NCBI GenBank assembly: GCA_009760855.2
Contig: WPIO01000090.1
Location: forward strand, 846,001-910,000
DNA length: 64,000 nucleotides
Direction of reading: 5' to 3'
Source: Cristatella mucedo
Lineage: Eukaryota; Bryozoa; Phylactolaemata; Cristatellidae
The position numbers and the translations under genes are program-made. Below, in pieces: positions 46,690 to 59,230 of this stretch. How positions within the stretch are numbered: the stretch's first letter is position 1; each line of letters starts with the position of its first letter. The notes under the pieces are model-generated. The model worked only from the letters and a program-made list of their open reading frames with translations. It had not been told where the DNA came from and ran no database searches.

Positions 46690-48240
46690 TGAGTGAACGT
46701 GAGTTTTCTGGCAAAGACGGCCATTAGGAGCACTCCAAGCACAGGCCAGCATCTGCGTAGAATGTCAAACAAGAAAAACCTGATGGAGTCTCACCAGGGT
46801 CTCTCCACTGCTAGAAAGAAGAACGCGATCCAACTTGTGCACAAGGTGTCATCATTAAAACCAGTTCTCCTCTCAAGCCTTGGCTTTCCCTCTTTGGGCG
46901 CCACGGCAGTTGCGTTAGCAGCGTCAACGCACAAATTAGACAGACCTGGGCGGCAACCTCGAATTGCCAGACCCATGTGCGTGCCTTTCACTTTCAGCTT
47001 GTCTCCGACGGCACTTAGCCAAACGTGTTATTACCATTATTCCTATTGTTATCGAAATAAAAAACTCTCGCGTAACCACCTAGGTTACCATAAATGCAGT
47101 GCCTAAGCGCAGGACTACCTCAAACACAGCATTATGATGACAAGCTGAAACGACTTGGTGCTAAATCAGACAAACTAAGACCTGCATTGAGTACTGGCAT
47201 TTCTGAATTATACGGGCTGAGAGCCGATAATACCGTTGCATGTGGCCGAGGCCACGTAAAAGCCGGAGGCATGTAAAACGGTGGTCGACGTAATTCCTAC
47301 GTTAGCCCAGTGAGCTTGTGCACAGCGGGGTGATTTATCCGTAAACTTTTTGTTATAGGTCGTGGCTGCCGTTAAACAGGTTCAACATTCCATCGCAGAT
47401 AAATACTAAGATACACGGTACGGGCTGTTTTCGTAAAGATATTTGCGCTCTTCGTCGCCGCCTTCCTCGTGTAGTACCATCGGGATACATGCACGACTTA
47501 GTGATTCACATGTACGTTGCTTCAGGTTATATAAGGTCCGTGTCTCATCGGCATTCGTCGCGCGACAGCTCAGACTGGAGGGCTACGGTCGCAGTGCTTG
47601 CGGCCTACTTCGTTCTAGACGTAAAGCCACTGCCCCAAGTACAAAATAACGCCGTTTTGCGCGCCTCTCAGTTGAGGAGCCACGAGGCTTCTGCATGACA
47701 GGCATAGCTCAGCTGCCAAGCTATTCCTACATAGGAAGAAATAAGCAATGCGGGTGCCACAAGCTCTCTTAGCGGTTCCAACCGATTTACTCTTCTCTGA
47801 ATGCACAGACCGGCGGCACTTTGGCTCCAAACTTGGCAATGATTCAGCCATGAATATCAAAGCCTCCGTCTCAGACCCTGTGTGACCATGTCGGTTGCGA
47901 CAAACGTGGACTACCACTTAGTATTCTGTATTTTTTTTGCAGGTTAATCCCAGTTATTTGAGTCACTATCCTTAATGCAAATACTGTTTTGTAAGATTTT
48001 TCATCAAATGCCTCTTAGCGAGCATTCAGAGCTTGCCAAGCCACTACGGTGTGGCGGCCGCGATGGTAGCTGAACAGCTCCTTTACTTACCCGAAGAGAA
48101 TAAAACAAAAGGAGCATCGCACGTTGTTGCAGCTGAGCGACCCTGGTTGCTTGTTTCACCATATTGCTTTCTTTCCCTTGGGAAATGCATTACCTTGCTA
48201 GAAAATTTGCGTCGACCTTATAATTTTTCATAAGTGATAT
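46690..48240 (+). repeat. Repeat family D, copy 3 (most complete)
   Basis: It aligns with 1-700 on its left and with 37503-38650 on its right. It begins with an L2-like segment ending in a 'ggcactt..caaa.gtgttatta' tail (about 47010-47035). The shared 48-codon frame follows (47130-47276), then GC-richer DNA and the 'catcaaatgcctctta' segment (about 48002). A plus frame of 137 codons (46693-47103) and an opposing frame of 66 codons exist in the first part, but neither shows a known domain. The identity is unknown. Confidence 0.6.
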
Positions 48241-49860
48241 TAGTGAATATGACCGGCTAAGACACAATAGTAGCTACAGGAAGTCATGCAGCCCTGGGTC
48301 GGCCCACGGGCTCTGCGCAGGAATTTACTGACCTGAGCACCTGGGTAATGCAACTTGGAATTATTAGGGGCCTGGATGCTGATCTATTTCTCTGATAGTG
48401 ATAGACACGTAAACTAAATTTTAAGTCATGTGGGTGGGCACCGAAACTAGATGGTTAAACGAAACCCCTTAATGCTATACTTTAGGTACGTATATAGAAT
48501 GAGTTTCTCCACCATCCACTTAAATGAGCTGTACACTACATTGCTAGTGAAGTCCTGAAGCTACGGTAAGTGGCTGAGCGTTTTCTTCACCCATGCGTTC
48601 CTCTCAAAAAACGCGTTGCCAATGTTAGGTGGTTTCCCTTGATAATGAGCTATCTGACCAGTTGCCAGCCACGGATGCGCCAACCTCGGCTAAAGTTACC
48701 GGTTAAATTCCTTTGTTCATTGATAATAAGCACCTATGCGTTACACGGAAGCCTGTTTATTGGCCTATCTTTACTATGGGTAGCGACAGAAAACAAGTGC
48801 GGAGATTGCGCTACAGCTGAGCTATACTTGAAGCAGGTTGCAGACAGCTACTTCATGCACTTGGTCGTAAAGAGGTGGCTGCAGCTACTGCTAGCAACTA
48901 TCAAGAAGCTATTATAAATTAATAATGAAAATGTATTTGTGCAGTACCCTAATTTAAATTGATATATTTTAGAAACTTGGTGAATGCTTCAAAAAGTAAC
49001 CGCATGTGGTTCGTGGTAGGAGCGATTGCAACATGCTTGATTTGGGCAGAGGCACCGTGCACTTAATACGAACCCACAATAGCATAGAGAAAAAATTAAA
49101 GAACCCTGGTAATGCTTTGAGAAGAAATTGGGCTTCTCTAATATTCTAAGGCTACTAATTCTGGCTATTTCTATGTGTCAGTGGAGAATGAGCTGTATGC
49201 TTTGGCAGCACACATACTGAAGACACTGTCGCCAAGGGATTCAATCCAGGTTTGAGACTTAGCCTAATTACATGAGCTTGTGCTTCGTGGAGTTAGTAAG
49301 TTTAATGTCAGCGGTAAACCATATGCAATCCAGTAGAATATGCCCAGTGTATTCACTCAGAGCTTCAAACTGGTCGAACGTGTCATTTCTTGTTGTGTTG
49401 TAGCAATCAATCAGTAATGATATTTAAGATGGAGGATTGAGCAGCAGAGGCAAAGCAAATATTATCTCAGGGACCCCTTCAATTTCTAGAGCCTTGAGGC
49501 ATCGCTTTGCATATGCAATTTTAGATAAGGATTGCACACATTTTAGACTGAGATTTGTACGTGGATAAGACGAATTTGATGAAATTGGTAGTTGCAACCT
49601 GCCCTTGTAGGGGCACATTTGGTTATATTGGTGACCCTTCAACTAAGTAGGGCCATGTACATGAGCCATGGGTAGCAGTGTGTTAGCATTTGCTGAAAAT
49701 TGGTAGTGAAGATATCATTAAGTTATCCAAGGGAACGTTGAAATCACATTTAACGAGGAATATGAACTTCCTGCACTCAGAATCAGCTTGTTGTCTGGTG
49801 AACACAAAGTAAGTGATTTAAAATACTACTTCCATGGGACTGTGACGGGTTTTAATCGGA
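48240..49860. other. No gene supported
   Basis: One frame of 115 codons (48570-48914) contains a hydrophobic central segment but no recognisable motif, and its composition fits chance. Confidence 0.4.
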
Positions 49861-49864
49861 GGAC

Positions 49865-50520
49865 CAGTATATAATGATATGTAATGTAGTCTATCTCCGT
49901 TTGTTACTTTACAAAGCCATAAAGGCTAAGTGGGTGTTACGCAGGAGAGTTTTGTAAAGCGCACTCACAGCCTAAGCGGCTTTCAGTACGCATTCGGTAG
50001 CCAACAGTCTTCGTCTCACGCAACAAAGAGAAAGTGGGAAGCATAGCAGAGTCAGGAGAGCAGTTGAGGTAGTGAGTAGCATGGAAATAGCAGCTCAGGA
50101 CCGCTGAGAAGGATGAGTCATAGTCGGCAGCAGGTGAGTAGCTGTCTTTGCATAAGAATTTTAGAAGTGAGTCCCACAATCTGGGACGAGCTAAAGCTGG
50201 TGTCCCCAACTGTCTTTCAGCGGAAGAATGGAACACCTAATTTATTGTCCAAACAAGACCTGAGGGCACGAAGAGGCTGTAAATGGTGCAGCAGTCCAGC
50301 TAGTATGGAGGAGCCAGACCGTGGCGGGCCCTGTGTGTCAGCGTAAGAACGAACTTTGCTCTGTATCCGTTGATCAACCGGCAGCCATCCTAGCTCATTC
50401 AGCAAAGGAGACACGTGAGCATACCTCTGGGACTTGTAAACTAGCCTTGCAGCCTTACTTATAGCCAGCTGCATTGGCCTAGTTGCTTTTTTTGTAGCCT
50501 AGCCAAAAGGAATTACAATA
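49865..50520 (-). mobile_element. L2-B retrotransposon fragment
   Basis: The reverse-strand tail 'tgatatgtaatgtagtctatctccg' is at about 49875-49899. The frames at 49937-50236 and 50217-50474 encode 'YATHYLNC'-like and 'LQ.AISKAARLVYKSQRYAH', 'SPLLNELGWLPVDQRI' segments. It is collinear with 26085-26700 and 5'-truncated near 50500. Confidence 0.85.
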
Positions 50521-52535
50521 ATCAAGCCGAGACATAACTTAGGAGTCAGTTAAATTTTTACAAGCGATTCCATCAGCAGTTGGGATTAATGTCGCTATCG
50601 ATCATGGGTCGATTACCAATTATCAATTACCGATGAACCAGTAGAGTCACATTCGCTCAGCCAATGGTGGATGGATGTCTTTTCCATTAAATCTATTTTT
50701 TAATAAATGTGCTCTCTTCCAAAATAGTATTATATATAGAGAGAGAGAGAGTCAAAGGTCAACGCATTAGGAAATGTCGAGCCGAGAAACATGCTGGCTT
50801 CTAGAGATTAGAAAGATGTACATTTCGCCCGGCTAGTACTGTCACAGCTGTTCTCGATAAGTAATATGACACGACAACAAAAGCGGGAGCCTTGAAATAG
50901 CCACGCGACAAACTGAGCTTGGACTTCTTTGAAAAAGCATTGACCTTGTCCTCTTGTTATTATGCCGGCTGAGGAAGGGCCTAATGACGGGAGGAATATA
51001 TGAATGCTGACGTTCAACATCAGACCGATTTTAATAGCTTGTGCAATTATTCTTGAGGAACCAAATTGTGCATTGGCCGACAGATTAGCAGCATAAAGTC
51101 ATTGACATTATACGGGCAGGTAGTGAGATGTAGGCATTGCGAAGGGTTGGAGACTTGACGTAAACTTAGGGTGGCCACTGTCAAAACAAAGTCATTATGC
51201 TCTGAACACTGGCTCTATAAAATATCACGTATCTTCCGTTCTTTTATTGCCGTAAACAACAACTGCCGTGAAATATGCATGAATTGGTAACAAGATGAAA
51301 CCACGATTGCACTAGTTTAAGGGATTTAGCCTTTAATGATATTGTTTGCAGTTCTATGAGGACTAGTGCAGTTATGAGGATTGCCTGTGCTTGCTTTGCT
51401 GCTAAAGTTCGCACATGGAAGCAGCTACGATCATTTAGTGAGACTACTTTTCTTCACGTGCACGCCTGTGGGTGTGTGTGTGCATGTGGAAAACAACTGC
51501 TTAATTTACGGCTCAAATGCATTTCCATGAGCCGGTCGCACTCTTTGAAATTTTATCCTGAGACTTTAATTACACTCTTGAGCATTCACAGCCTGACCAT
51601 TGAAAGTCTCTGGGTCACGATTGCATGCATCGTACACGTGTTTATGGGCTACCTTGAATATCCACTGAACTTTATCAGATGAGTGCAGCATTTACTGAAG
51701 CTGTTTTTCCACCATTAGGCAGCAAACCAAACGCGTATTACGTCACTGGATACTCACGACTTGCTGGTATAACAATCGATGCATCTGGACTTGAGCTATA
51801 AGCAAATATCATCTGGAAAGCGTTCATTTAAAAAATGGCATCCGACTCTTCAATCTGGCTTTTCATTAATAAAAGTACTAAAAAATAAATAATAGAGTTT
51901 TCGCACAGTTCTCTAATTGTTTTAATTTTTACTTCTTATTTAGTTGACTTTAAAAATATATAGGTGAAATCAGTCAACGTTGTTTTCACACTAAAATGTA
52001 CATTTTCAGCTAGAACAGGCCAACTGAATGAACGCAATTAGGACAAGAGTAAATCAAAAAGCTGCTGTTTGTTTAGTTATTGTTATACGTGTCATCAACT
52101 CTAAAATATTCAGACAATAGTTAGAAATCGAATTAATGTTTTAAAATTGTGCAAGTTGCATTCATACTCGCGAGAAGAAATGCAATTACATTGCAGGCTA
52201 GTAATTGGATGCAGATCCGCGGATTTGTGTATACCTAAGCTGATTCTAAAGTGGTGCTGCTACATAGACGAATGCGTGATACCCTCAGCGGACCTCAATA
52301 GAGTGATACAACCTTCATTCAATGTGTTTCTATGAGCAAACCAGGGCTAATGGGTAAAAGGTGGTGTTACGTCAAAATTACAAAACTCAAATAACACAAT
52401 GCCTAGCTTCAAAATGTGTCACTAGCTGTAGCCAAAGTGTGGCAACTTTATTGCACTTATGTTGGTCAGATTAAGCGAGTGAGAAATCAGTTTGACGAGC
52501 TTTGTGACCTCATTCGTCCTCTAAATAACTTGAAC
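50520..52535. other. No gene supported; short (GA)n at 50738-50751
   Basis: A 108-codon frame at 51356-51679 starts after a long AT-rich lead. It has no signal peptide or domain that I can recognise. Confidence 0.4.
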
Positions 52536-52539
52536 TCAC

Positions 52540-52865
52540 TTCCGACTTGCATCATGACATCCCTGAGTTGACCAAATTTAAATAACAACTTAAAAATGCA
52601 CCTATTTAGGGCAGCATTTATTGGGTCCATGTGATTCGTCTTTTATGTGCTTATGCGTGCTGACAGTGTGCATGCTGCCACTAACCACACATATTCTGAC
52701 CCTGTGCACGGCACCCCTAACCATGTTATTCATGTTGCTTATCGAGCGTGCTACCACTCATCATTCGACCACGTTGCCTTTGCAGCAAATATAAAGCGCT
52801 GAAAAGGAGATTGAGTTCTCTGAGAGTGTTTTATCAAGTGTATTATCATTATTAATATTCGCATA
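52540..52865 (+). mobile_element. L2-A 3' end fragment
   Basis: Plus strand from 'cttgcatcatgacatccctg' through 'cctatttagggcagcattta' to the tail 'gtgtattatcattattaata'. It is moderately diverged. Confidence 0.8.
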
Positions 52866-52869
52866 ACGT

Positions 52870-53820
52870 AAAGGGCTTCTAATGAAGGCATCAAGTGATT
52901 CCTATTGCCCACAATAAATACCCTGTAAGTCTTCCTATAGACTTGATCCTATATACATCACCGTTGGAAGTAAGCCAAACGATCCTATGGTTGCCCCCAC
53001 AATGATTCTGCATAGGATGCTGGCCTGTCTTCTTCAATAAAATATGCTGGAGTGGCGTGTATATTCATCTGGGATATTGTATTTCGTTAACCATTATTTG
53101 GCTCTGGAACTGGCTTACCATGAACAAAATGAATTATTGGGTTTTGAAATATTTTAGTACCAGAACCCAAATAACTCAATTAACAGAAATAGTTAATAAT
53201 AATTATCGCAACAAGACCTATAATAAATTAGCTTAAATCCTCGGAAATTGTTCATTAATAAGATCAGAATTAGTGCCAGTCTTCATGAACATATTATAAA
53301 TAAAGGTAACAGCCTTAAAAGAAATTCAGGTTGGCAAGAGGAGCAACTGCTATCCTTCAGTCGTGCAGGGCGGATCAGTTAGCTTTGGTCTTATAGGGAA
53401 ATTGATTTATAAGTACTCAAAATAGGGCATTTCACCTCCGGTTCGTAGGATTTCTCAATGCGAAGATATGAAAACGTGCATTGGCTCAAAACATAGTTAT
53501 TTTAGTTCGTAAAACCAAATTAACAGTTATATGAATGCCTAGAGTCAAAATACTTTAGTTAAATTGATGTGATAAAAATTTGATTAAAATCAACTCTAAT
53601 TAAAAATTTATGAAATTACAATCTCCCCATTTGAAACTATTACTCTTTGTTGGATGAGGAATAATTTTCTATTGCTGTTCTATTAAACGATGGCTTTAAT
53701 GTAAGTGTAGAGCAGTCGACGATTTGGACCGCTCCGTCACTTTTCGCCGAAACTAAAACTGAGGGATGCGATAAGGAATCTGCCAGCCCTCATCCATTGG
53801 AAAAATAGAATTTGAGAATT
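52870..53820. other. No gene supported
   Basis: AT-rich. The last ~120 bp are promoter-related to unit 2 ('gccgaaactaaaactg', 'agccctcatc'). Confidence 0.4.
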
Positions 53821-53822
53821 CG

Positions 53823-54275
53823 AGCTATAAATTCACCTCAGTGATGTGTCCACCACAGAAATAATGCTACAAGAAATGGCGTGTCTGTAATTGAATTGTT
53901 TGCTATGCTGCATCTCGTGGCATACTCATTTGCCCATGAAGTAGGAGACGATTTGAGGCTGCAAAGTTGGTCGAATCTGAACTCATGCAGAAGAGAGGTA
54001 TTCGTACCTTTTGATTTGATTTTCGTGCAGAACAAACAGAGGCTAATTTGCCAACGTTTTATTTTTTATTTACCTAGGTGTGCTGACGTCAATTTATGTT
54101 GTAAAATAGCCAATGTCACTTTCTCTTGATTTATCGTCACCTGAAGTTGTGGCTTAGTCACGACGGCAGTGGTGCTCCTGTGATATAAAAGTTGCTCTCT
54201 TTTCATTTCAGCTCCGTCGTGTACCTGTTCAGTTGGACGGTGCAAGGCTTAATTGGAATTTTCATTTATCCGAAA
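53823..54275 (+). pseudogene. Decayed defensin-like paralogue
   Basis: The promoter block 'cgagctataaattcac' at 53822-53837 equals that of the intact gene, with the TATA at 53826. Exon 1 homology runs about 53870-53998. The signal-like stretch 'LFAMLHLVAYSFAHE' parallels 'LFAVLLLLAYSFADE', followed by a shortened propiece and 'RR' before a donor-like 'gaggtattc' (about 53996). The start codon and reading frame are damaged and the acidic propiece is lost. An acceptor 'tttcatttcag' near 54212 leads into 'SCTCSVGRC' and then TAA, a relic of the first cysteines of exon 2. The intron (about 215 bp) is close to the 197 bp of the intact gene. Confidence 0.65.
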
Positions 54276-54279
54276 CAGC

Positions 54280-55309
54280 CATCAAATAATTACTCGTTTG
54301 ATAGTGGATCCGGTTATCAGCAGGTGTATTGCTGCATTTAACCAGCATTTATCTAGTTGCACGGGACGAATGAAAGTTAAATTAGAGGTTTCGTATGCTG
54401 TCGATGTATTTTTAAAGTACTGTGAAACACAAGTAAATAGAATCACTGGACCTTTCCATGCTAGTTAAAAATTTTGTTTCAACCTTTTGCATTTGAATAA
54501 CTGAGCTGACATTATATTACTCATCTCTGATGCGAAATAATAGTGGTCACTTTCAAATTTTGATTAAGAAATGTTGTAAGTAACGTTTTTTATACAATTG
54601 AGTTATATGTACTGCCATAGATGCAAAGTCGTAAACAAAGGGCAAGAGATCTACAAATAGAGATACCGTACACTAAATTAGTTTGAATGTCCTATCATTT
54701 CGAATTTATTTAATCGATCGTCTTAAACAGTGAAAAATTAAGTAAGCACATAACTTTTGCCACATTGCCTGTTTGCTCTCATAAGTTTCGTATACAAATT
54801 AATTTTCCCAAATCGCTGTGAATTTAATTTAACATAAAACCAGCCTATTCACATTGGGTACAGATCCCACAAAGACTAAAAATTTTATGCGGAATATATG
54901 CCAGCTTGAAAACTTTCAGTTTGTTTAAATTATTTGTATCAGTAGCAAATCTCTCCGGCTGCCAGTCATGCTACTGCTCCCGCCCGTCACGAGCGATTGC
55001 TTGCTGCTCAGAATGTCGAAAAGAAACGATGGCTGATGTTTCGTCTTTTTAATACAGTGGTTCTTAGTTGCTTGACTTGAGAAATATGCTACCATTATCG
55101 CTTTTATTGTCCGAGTATGCACCTTAAATTAGTTTACAGTTTTTAGAACTCGTAGCAGAATCCAAGCACTTATTTTTCTTGCAGGATCTAACGGAAGGAA
55201 AGACTGCAATCTTATCTGGCCAAGGTCGCATCGAGACTCAATAAATGATTATTCTGAACGGCTTTTTTCACCAATAAAATATTAGATCGGCAGCCTTTAT
55301 AGTTAATCG

Positions 55310-55310
<1 letters not shown>
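54280..55310. other. No gene supported
   Basis: AT-rich sequence downstream of the decayed paralogue. Confidence 0.4.

Positions 55311-55313
<3 letters not shown>

Positions 55314-55358
<45 letters not shown>
55314..55358. repeat. (AT)n microsatellite
   Basis: An uninterrupted AT tract of about 45 bp. Confidence 0.95.
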
Positions 55359-55360
<2 letters not shown>

Positions 55361-55589
55361 GCTCAGTGTCGCAGGAATTCCGTTAGTGGGTTACAAGGAA
55401 TTATGTGTACCCTTATGTTTTTCTAGAGCATTTCTTGAATGTTCCTAATTTACTAATTTACTCAGGCTTACACACGACTTCTCTTTCAGTTAGAAAACTT
55501 GAAGCCTGCATGTGACTCCCTAGCAACGGCCTTTCATGAACTAGTCTGAGTTCTGGCACAGCTCTGCGACGATGGTTCGGGTCCTACCT

Positions 55590-56430
55590 CCGCTGGAAAC
55601 TCCTGATTACTGACGTGAACGGACAAAGATCCCCCGAGGTACCTCTGAAATATTGGGTACCTCAGGGCTACGTGCTAGGTCTGGTTCTTTTCACTGTTTA
55701 TACTTTCCCTCTGGCAGATGTGAGTGCCAAGCACAATTTAGGATTTCACTTCTATGTAGATGACACTCACTCGTACCTTTTGCTTGGATCCCTCCCAGCC
55801 TTCGAGCACCTTGTGCAAAACTCTGCAGCTAGGCTTGTCTGTCGAGAGCATTGTAGTTGTCACTTCACACCACTTCTCGCCGACCTGTACTGGCTACCAG
55901 TCAAGCCAAGGATCGACTTCAAGGGTTTGTCGTTCACCTATAGGTCACTTCCTTCGTTGGCACCAGCCTATCTCTCAGATCTACTTCCCACTAGGCCAAG
56001 CATCGTACCACCCGCTTTTTGGAATCGACCAGCTTACCAATACTTCCCACAAACCGCCAACCTTTTGGAGATCGTGCATTTAGTTCGTATAGTCCTAAAG
56101 CCTGGTGCTTACTTCTGACTTGCGTCACAGCATCCTCTGACTTGACCAAATTTTAAAAAAAAGCTTAAAAACATGCCTATTTAGGACAGCATTTAGTGGG
56201 TCCTGCGATTAGTCATTTAGGTGCTTATGTGTGCTGACACTGTGCATGCTGCCATTAACCACACTTGATTTGTGACCATGCGCATGTCACCCCTAACCAT
56301 GTCATTAATGTTGTTTATCAAGCACGATATTACCTACCGCTCAATCGCGTTTCCCTTTGCAGCAAACGTAAAGTGCCTAGGAAGATATTGGGTTCTCTGT
56401 GGGCGTATTACCTAGTATATTATTATTATT
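55590..56430 (+). mobile_element. L2-A with reverse-transcriptase catalytic motif, internally deleted
   Basis: A 167-codon frame at 55615-56115 begins with 'VPQGYVLGLVLFTVYTFPL' and the catalytic box 'FHFYVDDTHSYL' (YVDD for the usual YADD). It then jumps directly from the palm to 'LVQNSAARLVCREHCSCHF', so about 100 codons between them are missing. The 3' untranslated end follows to the tail near 56425. This is the only plus-strand copy in the window with the catalytic core. Confidence 0.85.
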
Positions 56431-56439
56431 TTAGCTGTA

Positions 56440-57300
56440 TCTCCTGTTGAATCTGCACGAAATCAAGGTGTCATTTTCCAAAGTGACCTCTCACTAGACG
56501 ACCACGTCAGTTTCACAGTCAAGTCGGCCTACTTTCAGCTACATAGGTTGCTAAAATACGGTCTTGATTAGATACGGGTACCACATCTAATTTGGTCCAT
56601 GCATTTCAGACCTCCCGTATTGGCTTCTGTAACTCACTACTTGCTGGTCTACCGGTCTTTACAATCACGTGCAGCTGGTGCAAAGCTCTACAGCTATGCT
56701 CATCTTTTCTGAAGGTCACAGTCGCCACATCACACCACTGCATCACACCGACCTGCACCGGCTCACACTGAAGCAACGCATCGGCTTGACGTTTTTTTTC
56801 GCTCAATTTCTCGTTCCTTAGCAATTTTGCTCCAGCCTACCTAGCTGATCTACTCCACCACAGACTAAGCGTCCTACCGCCTAAATTTGAAATCTGATTG
56901 TTTGCCTCTACCTGGTACGAACTCCAAATCTTTTTGATAAAGTGCCTTTAGTTCGTATGCTCGTAAAGACTTGAGCTCACGTCCGGCTTGCGTCATGATA
57001 TCCCGTGACTTGACCAAAGCAAAAAAGAAACTTTAAATGCATATATTTATCGCAGCATTTAGTGGGCCCATGCATTCGTTCTGTGTGTGCCTATGCGTGC
57101 TGAAAATGTGCATACTGCCTGTAATCCTATTTCTGTGGTGACCCTGCCCAGGATACCTTTACTTACGTCACACTTGTTCCATCGTTCATTTAGGGTGCCA
57201 TCACCAACCATTAGACTTTGCTTCCTTTGCTGCAAATTTTAAGTGCCTATAAAGACATTGATTCTCTGAGATGGCTATAACAATCGTATTATTACTATTA
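56440..57300 (+). mobile_element. L2-A fragment, sister of 34290-35115
   Basis: It starts with 'gctgtatctcctgttgaatc' and 'ctagacgaccacgtcag' and ends 'gatggctataacaatcgtattattactatta'. Specific shared variants ('gcgtcatgatatcc', 'ttatcgcagcattta', 'gagatggct') link it to the 34.2-35.1 kb copy. No intact frame remains. Confidence 0.7.
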
Positions 57301-57599
57301 TTATGATCGTAGCTGCAGACGAGCTCTAGTGGCTGTCACGTTTTCTTCAACACGCTCTGACAAATATTTATTAAATCTGACGGAACTAGTTCCTTACAGG
57401 CGTGAATTAGTTTTTGGATATGAGAGCAGATATTTTTTAATGAGCACAAGAATTGCCCTTACGACGCACTTCATGCCTTTTTCGTTGCAATCTAACTCAG
57501 TACCGACGAAGGTCTCTCCGGCCTTTGAGAAACCCAATTTGAGCTGCAATGATGCTGCAGCAGCACAGCATTGGTAGCTATAAACGAGAATGCTAATAG

Positions 57600-58740
57600 G
57601 CAAGCCTGGTGGGGAAGTAGCTCTGATAGGTAATCCCGGAGCTAGGTTAGAAGGTACTTAAAGTGCGCGACAGAACCTTGAGTTCGATGAGCTGCTTGTC
57701 TGGTAGACAGTCCTGGTCGGCGAAATGTGGTGTGATGTGGCAACCGAGACGCTCACGGCAGACATGCCTGGCTGCACAATTTGACAACAACTGTAGGCAG
57801 CTGATTGCACAAATCGGTAGAACAGAAAGCAGTGAGTTAAAGTAATTGAAACGGCATAATGTTGACAATTCAATGACATGTTTTGATATAGTACCTTTGC
57901 CTTGGCAAAACCAGATTAAAACAATTGTCTGTAGCTTAAAATAATGATTGTGACATGTAGAGCTGATATGGTCACCTAACAAAAGGTCCATATTTTATAC
58001 AGATTCAACAGGCGTGCTGTCATAGCCAATTTCGAGTGCAGTGTTTTCTAATTTATGAATTAATATTGCTTTTTTTCATAAATAGTAATTTTTTTCATAA
58101 TTATTAATTTTAAGAAGGTTTGCGTTCATCCACGTTTGGATGTTATCAATGTATGCTGCAAGGGAGTTGAGATAATTCGACTGCTAGAGGGTTGGAAGGG
58201 ATCAAAGTAAAAGTAGAACTGTGTTTCATCAGAATTTAAGTTAGCGGCTGGGTAGTGCCTGGCACATTCATTTGTAAAGAGGGAGAATATAAATTCTGAA
58301 AAGAACCAGACCAAGCGGAGAGCCGCAGGGCACCCTTTATCTTCAGTGGTTGCTCGGGCAATCTTTATCAGGTCACATCGATACTCTGGAGTTTCCCACT
58401 CATATAGGACCTGAAGCGATGCAGTGCAGTACAAGTGATGCTCAGGTGACATTAGAAGCGCTCGGGAAGTACTTGCTGATTAATGCTATCAAACGCTCTT
58501 AAAAGATTGAACAGAACAAGCAATGAGACTCCACCTAAAACTGTATTAAATAAGAAGTGCGTTATACATCTCCTGCCAGGCTGAAGATGTGGAGTAATTA
58601 GCTCTAAAGCCAGTCGGAAACTTACTAGCTAGGTGTGACATTTCAATATATGAGTTCAGCTGGCCTGCCTTGGCTCGTTCCAGAGTCTTCGGCAGGTACA
58701 GTAGAAGAAAGACTAGTTGTAAGTTGCTCAATTCCTTCTT
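57600..58740 (-). mobile_element. Longer, diverged L2-A copy with palm-domain remnants
   Basis: The reverse strand, read from 58730, shows 'QLNSYIEMSHLASKFPTG' and 'FRANYS', then 'AFDSINQ'-like sequence. A degraded YADDTQ region ('LNSDETQFYFYFDPFQPSS') lies near 58215-58245, followed by the 'DHISSTCHNHYFKL' region and the protein C-terminus near 57650. It is frameshifted throughout. The 57600-58150 part is shared with 35590-36240. Confidence 0.7.
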
Positions 58741-59060
58741 TTTCTTGTGTTATTTACTTATATAGCGGCTTGACTACAGCCTTTTTGAAAGGTGCTAGGA
58801 TTTCTGAACACGTTTCCTTGCACATGCACACGACCGTTCACAGGAGCCCAATAATGTAAGCAAGAAAGTAATTGCGCATATGCTTCTTTCCTAATTTACA
58901 TCCGGCATTTTTCTTCTTGCAACCTTCCTTTAGATGATATCGTGGGTTCAGTCAAAATGACTTTTAGGGTTTGGCAGCGTTTTTACTGAGGCATAGTCTC
59001 TGAAGGCTTTGAGTTAGGTGAAAGGAATAGCTCTGTGATCGGCCGCTAGAAAGTGAGCAG
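58740..59060. other. No gene supported
   Basis: Short frames only. Confidence 0.4.
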
Positions 59061-59064
59061 AGCG

Positions 59065-59230
59065 ATTGCGAGCTGGTTTCGCCTAGGAGTTAGGGTGCTC
59101 GTCCCGACCGACATCTGGCCTAGGTCGTGACGTTGAGACCCGTGGTATATTTGCAGTGCCTGAATATATAAATTAAGTTTCCTCAAGGCACTATACAAAG
59201 GAATTATATGTACTTCTAATTATATTACCG
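59065..59230 (+). repeat. SINE S2, copy b
   Basis: A tRNA-like head 'gagctggtttcgcctagg', box B-like 'acgttgagacccg' (about 59131), 'atatttgcagtgcctga', then 'tcaaggcactatacaaaggaa' and an ATTATATT end. It is homologous to 42845-43015. Confidence 0.6.

Noticed and set aside
48570-48917. 115-codon plus-strand frame with a hydrophobic segment
   Set aside because: No recognisable domain, no paralogue in the window and no splice or promoter support. The length is compatible with chance in 64 kb.
51356-51682. 108-codon plus-strand frame with several Cys
   Set aside because: No signal peptide, and the Cys/His-rich part lies over a GT-rich stretch. No homology within the window.
55314-55358. AT-rich tract as a replication origin or promoter
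   Set aside because: It is a plain (AT)n microsatellite with no other supporting signal.
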